In this document: positions 63,336 to 64,000 of the stretch, one piece after another
Layout: each line of letters starts with the position of its first letter
Numbering within the stretch: the first letter of the stretch is position 1
Origin: a virus
Direction: 5' to 3' (one strand)
DNA length: 64,000 nucleotides
IMG/VR virus record: IMGVR_UViG_3300036851_000321
Location: 18,520 to 82,519 of that record
Translations under genes and position numbers: made by a program
Notes under the pieces: model-generated
The model's database searches: none
What the model saw: only the letters and a program-made list of their open reading frames with translations
What the model was told of the DNA's origin: nothing

Positions 63336-63730
63336 ACGAGTCCGACATGCGACTACTCCGCGATGCGCTCGCCTACGAGCTCCGGCCCATCAAGGACCAG
63401 CTCGAGAGGTTCTCGGGGCTCCCGCAGACCGTCACGGACCTCACCGATCAGGTCGTGAAGCTGACCTCGTTGGTCGAGCGGCTCGAGCTCCGGGACCAGG
63501 AGCACACCGCGGAATTCCTCGCCGTGGGAAAGGCGCTCCGAGAGATGAAACCGACCTTCGAGCGCGTGTCCGTCATCGGCGGAGAAACGATCCCCGAGCT
63601 CGTCGGACGCGTCGAGAGGATCGCTGATCAGCTCGACCGCAACGAAGCCACGAACAAGGCCGAGCACAAGGGAATGCTTGGCGAGATCCATCGATTGGAG
63701 AGCGATCGTGCCGCCGGAGCCAAGCCATGA
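63332..63730 (+). CDS. Coiled-coil protein, 132 aa
   Basis: GTG 63332 (GTGA overlap). Long coiled coil with heptads from LRPIKDQLERFSGLPQTVTD through VGRVERIADQLDRNEATNKA, ending in a short basic tail. Could be a small structural or lysis-associated protein. The last 23 bp overlap the receiver gene. Confidence 0.55.
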   Translation: MNESDMRLLRDALAYELRPIKDQLERFSGLPQTVTDLTDQVVKLTSLVERLELRDQEHTAEFLAVGKALREMKPTFERVSVIGGETIPELVGRVERIADQLDRNEATNKAEHKGMLGEIHRLESDRAAGAKP

Positions 63731-64000
63731 TGCCGCGCTCGTTCTGTTGGTTGACGACACCGAGAGCGCCCGTGAGGTTGCCGAGCGGCGCCTGCGTCGT
63801 GCCGGCTACCGTGTGATCTCCGTCGCGAATCGGGGGGCCGCTCTCGAGGTGCTGATTCGTCACCCGGTGGCGACGGTCATTGCGGACTTCGAGCTCGGGC
63901 GGGGGCTGCCAAGCGGGCTCGACCTGCTCGAGCAGGTGGGCAAAAGACGAAAAGAATGCGGTCGCGTGCTCTGGTGTGCGGATCCACATTGGTGCAACCT
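63708..64000 (+). CDS. CheY-like receiver-domain protein, cut by the window end
   Basis: GTG 63708, overlapping the previous gene. Residues 11-16 LVLLVD with D16 and D17 form the acidic pocket. YRVISVANRGAALEVL is the alpha-1/beta-2 turn; D60 in VIADFELGRGLPSGLDLLEQ is the likely phospho-acceptor, with the GLPSGLDLL helix after it. The Thr/Ser position appears replaced (VLWCADPHW). The C-terminal part, including any output domain, lies outside the window. An unusual gene in a phage. Confidence 0.7.
   Translation, partial: MPPEPSHDAALVLLVDDTESAREVAERRLRRAGYRVISVANRGAALEVLIRHPVATVIADFELGRGLPSGLDLLEQVGKRRKECGRVLWCADPHWCN

Overview
The window is almost entirely one temperate tailed-phage genome of high G+C. 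It is most likely a contractile-tailed phage (myovirus morphology) of a myxobacterium (Myxococcota, probably Polyangia). Three things point that way: the overall base composition and heavy use of GTG/TTG starts; a cargo lipoprotein with a very long Gly/Ala spacer of the kind common in Polyangia; and an attachment site lying inside the integrase gene, an arrangement known from Myxococcus phage Mx8. Genes run off both ends of the window, so the genome is longer than 64 kb. The putative attP is uninterrupted with phage genes on both sides, so this looks like a free, circular or permuted phage genome rather than a prophage integrated at that site.

Layout. (1) 1-2219: leftward accessory operon and a leftward XRE repressor bracketed by two copies of a 16-bp palindrome, AAGGTA-N4-TACCTT, which I read as paired operators. 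(2) 2219-14199: one tightly overlapping rightward early operon. It holds a Cro-like HTH protein, small DNA-binding and membrane proteins, a DUF433 protein, the tyrosine integrase with internal attP, a C5 cytosine methyltransferase, a DUF1643 protein, a TnpB-like nuclease, a DUF4326 protein, a VRR-NUC nuclease, an N6/N4 methyltransferase and a Dam-like methyltransferase carrying frame-shifted tandem repeats. It ends at a good intrinsic terminator (14289-14337). (3) 14476-23864: HNH protein, replication initiator with internal iteron-like repeats (candidate origin), primase-polymerase/helicase, SSB, and a long run of small unknown genes. (4) 23861-34450: packaging and head (small and large terminase, portal, P-loop protein, scaffold, major capsid, connectors), interrupted by two cargo genes, an antisense SAM methyltransferase and a glycosyltransferase. 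(5) 34518-47134: tail sheath, tube, chaperones with a textbook -1 frameshift signal, tape measure, hub and baseplate J. A leftward four-gene cargo operon (secreted protein, unknown protein, lipoprotein, membrane protein) lies inside the baseplate region. (6) 47139-58389: tail fibres and spikes, including a beta-helix spike, a 1184-residue propeller/lectin-like protein and a fibre built of thirteen 20-residue repeats, plus two leftward small genes and a leftward HNH endonuclease. (7) 58449-63730: lysis genes (holin-like, lipoprotein, lytic transglycosylase, GH24-type lysozyme), a second leftward HNH gene with a duplicated HNH domain, and small regulators including a sigma-region-4-like protein. 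(8) 63708-64000: start of a CheY-like receiver protein, cut by the window edge.

How it works together. The repressor probably holds both the left operon and the right early operon silent through the paired operators. After induction the early operon would modify DNA (three methyltransferases), excise or integrate at a tRNA-Thr gene, and lead into replication from the iteron region. Packaging, head, tail and lysis genes follow in standard order. All functions are inferred from motifs, gene order and translation read by eye; no database search was possible.
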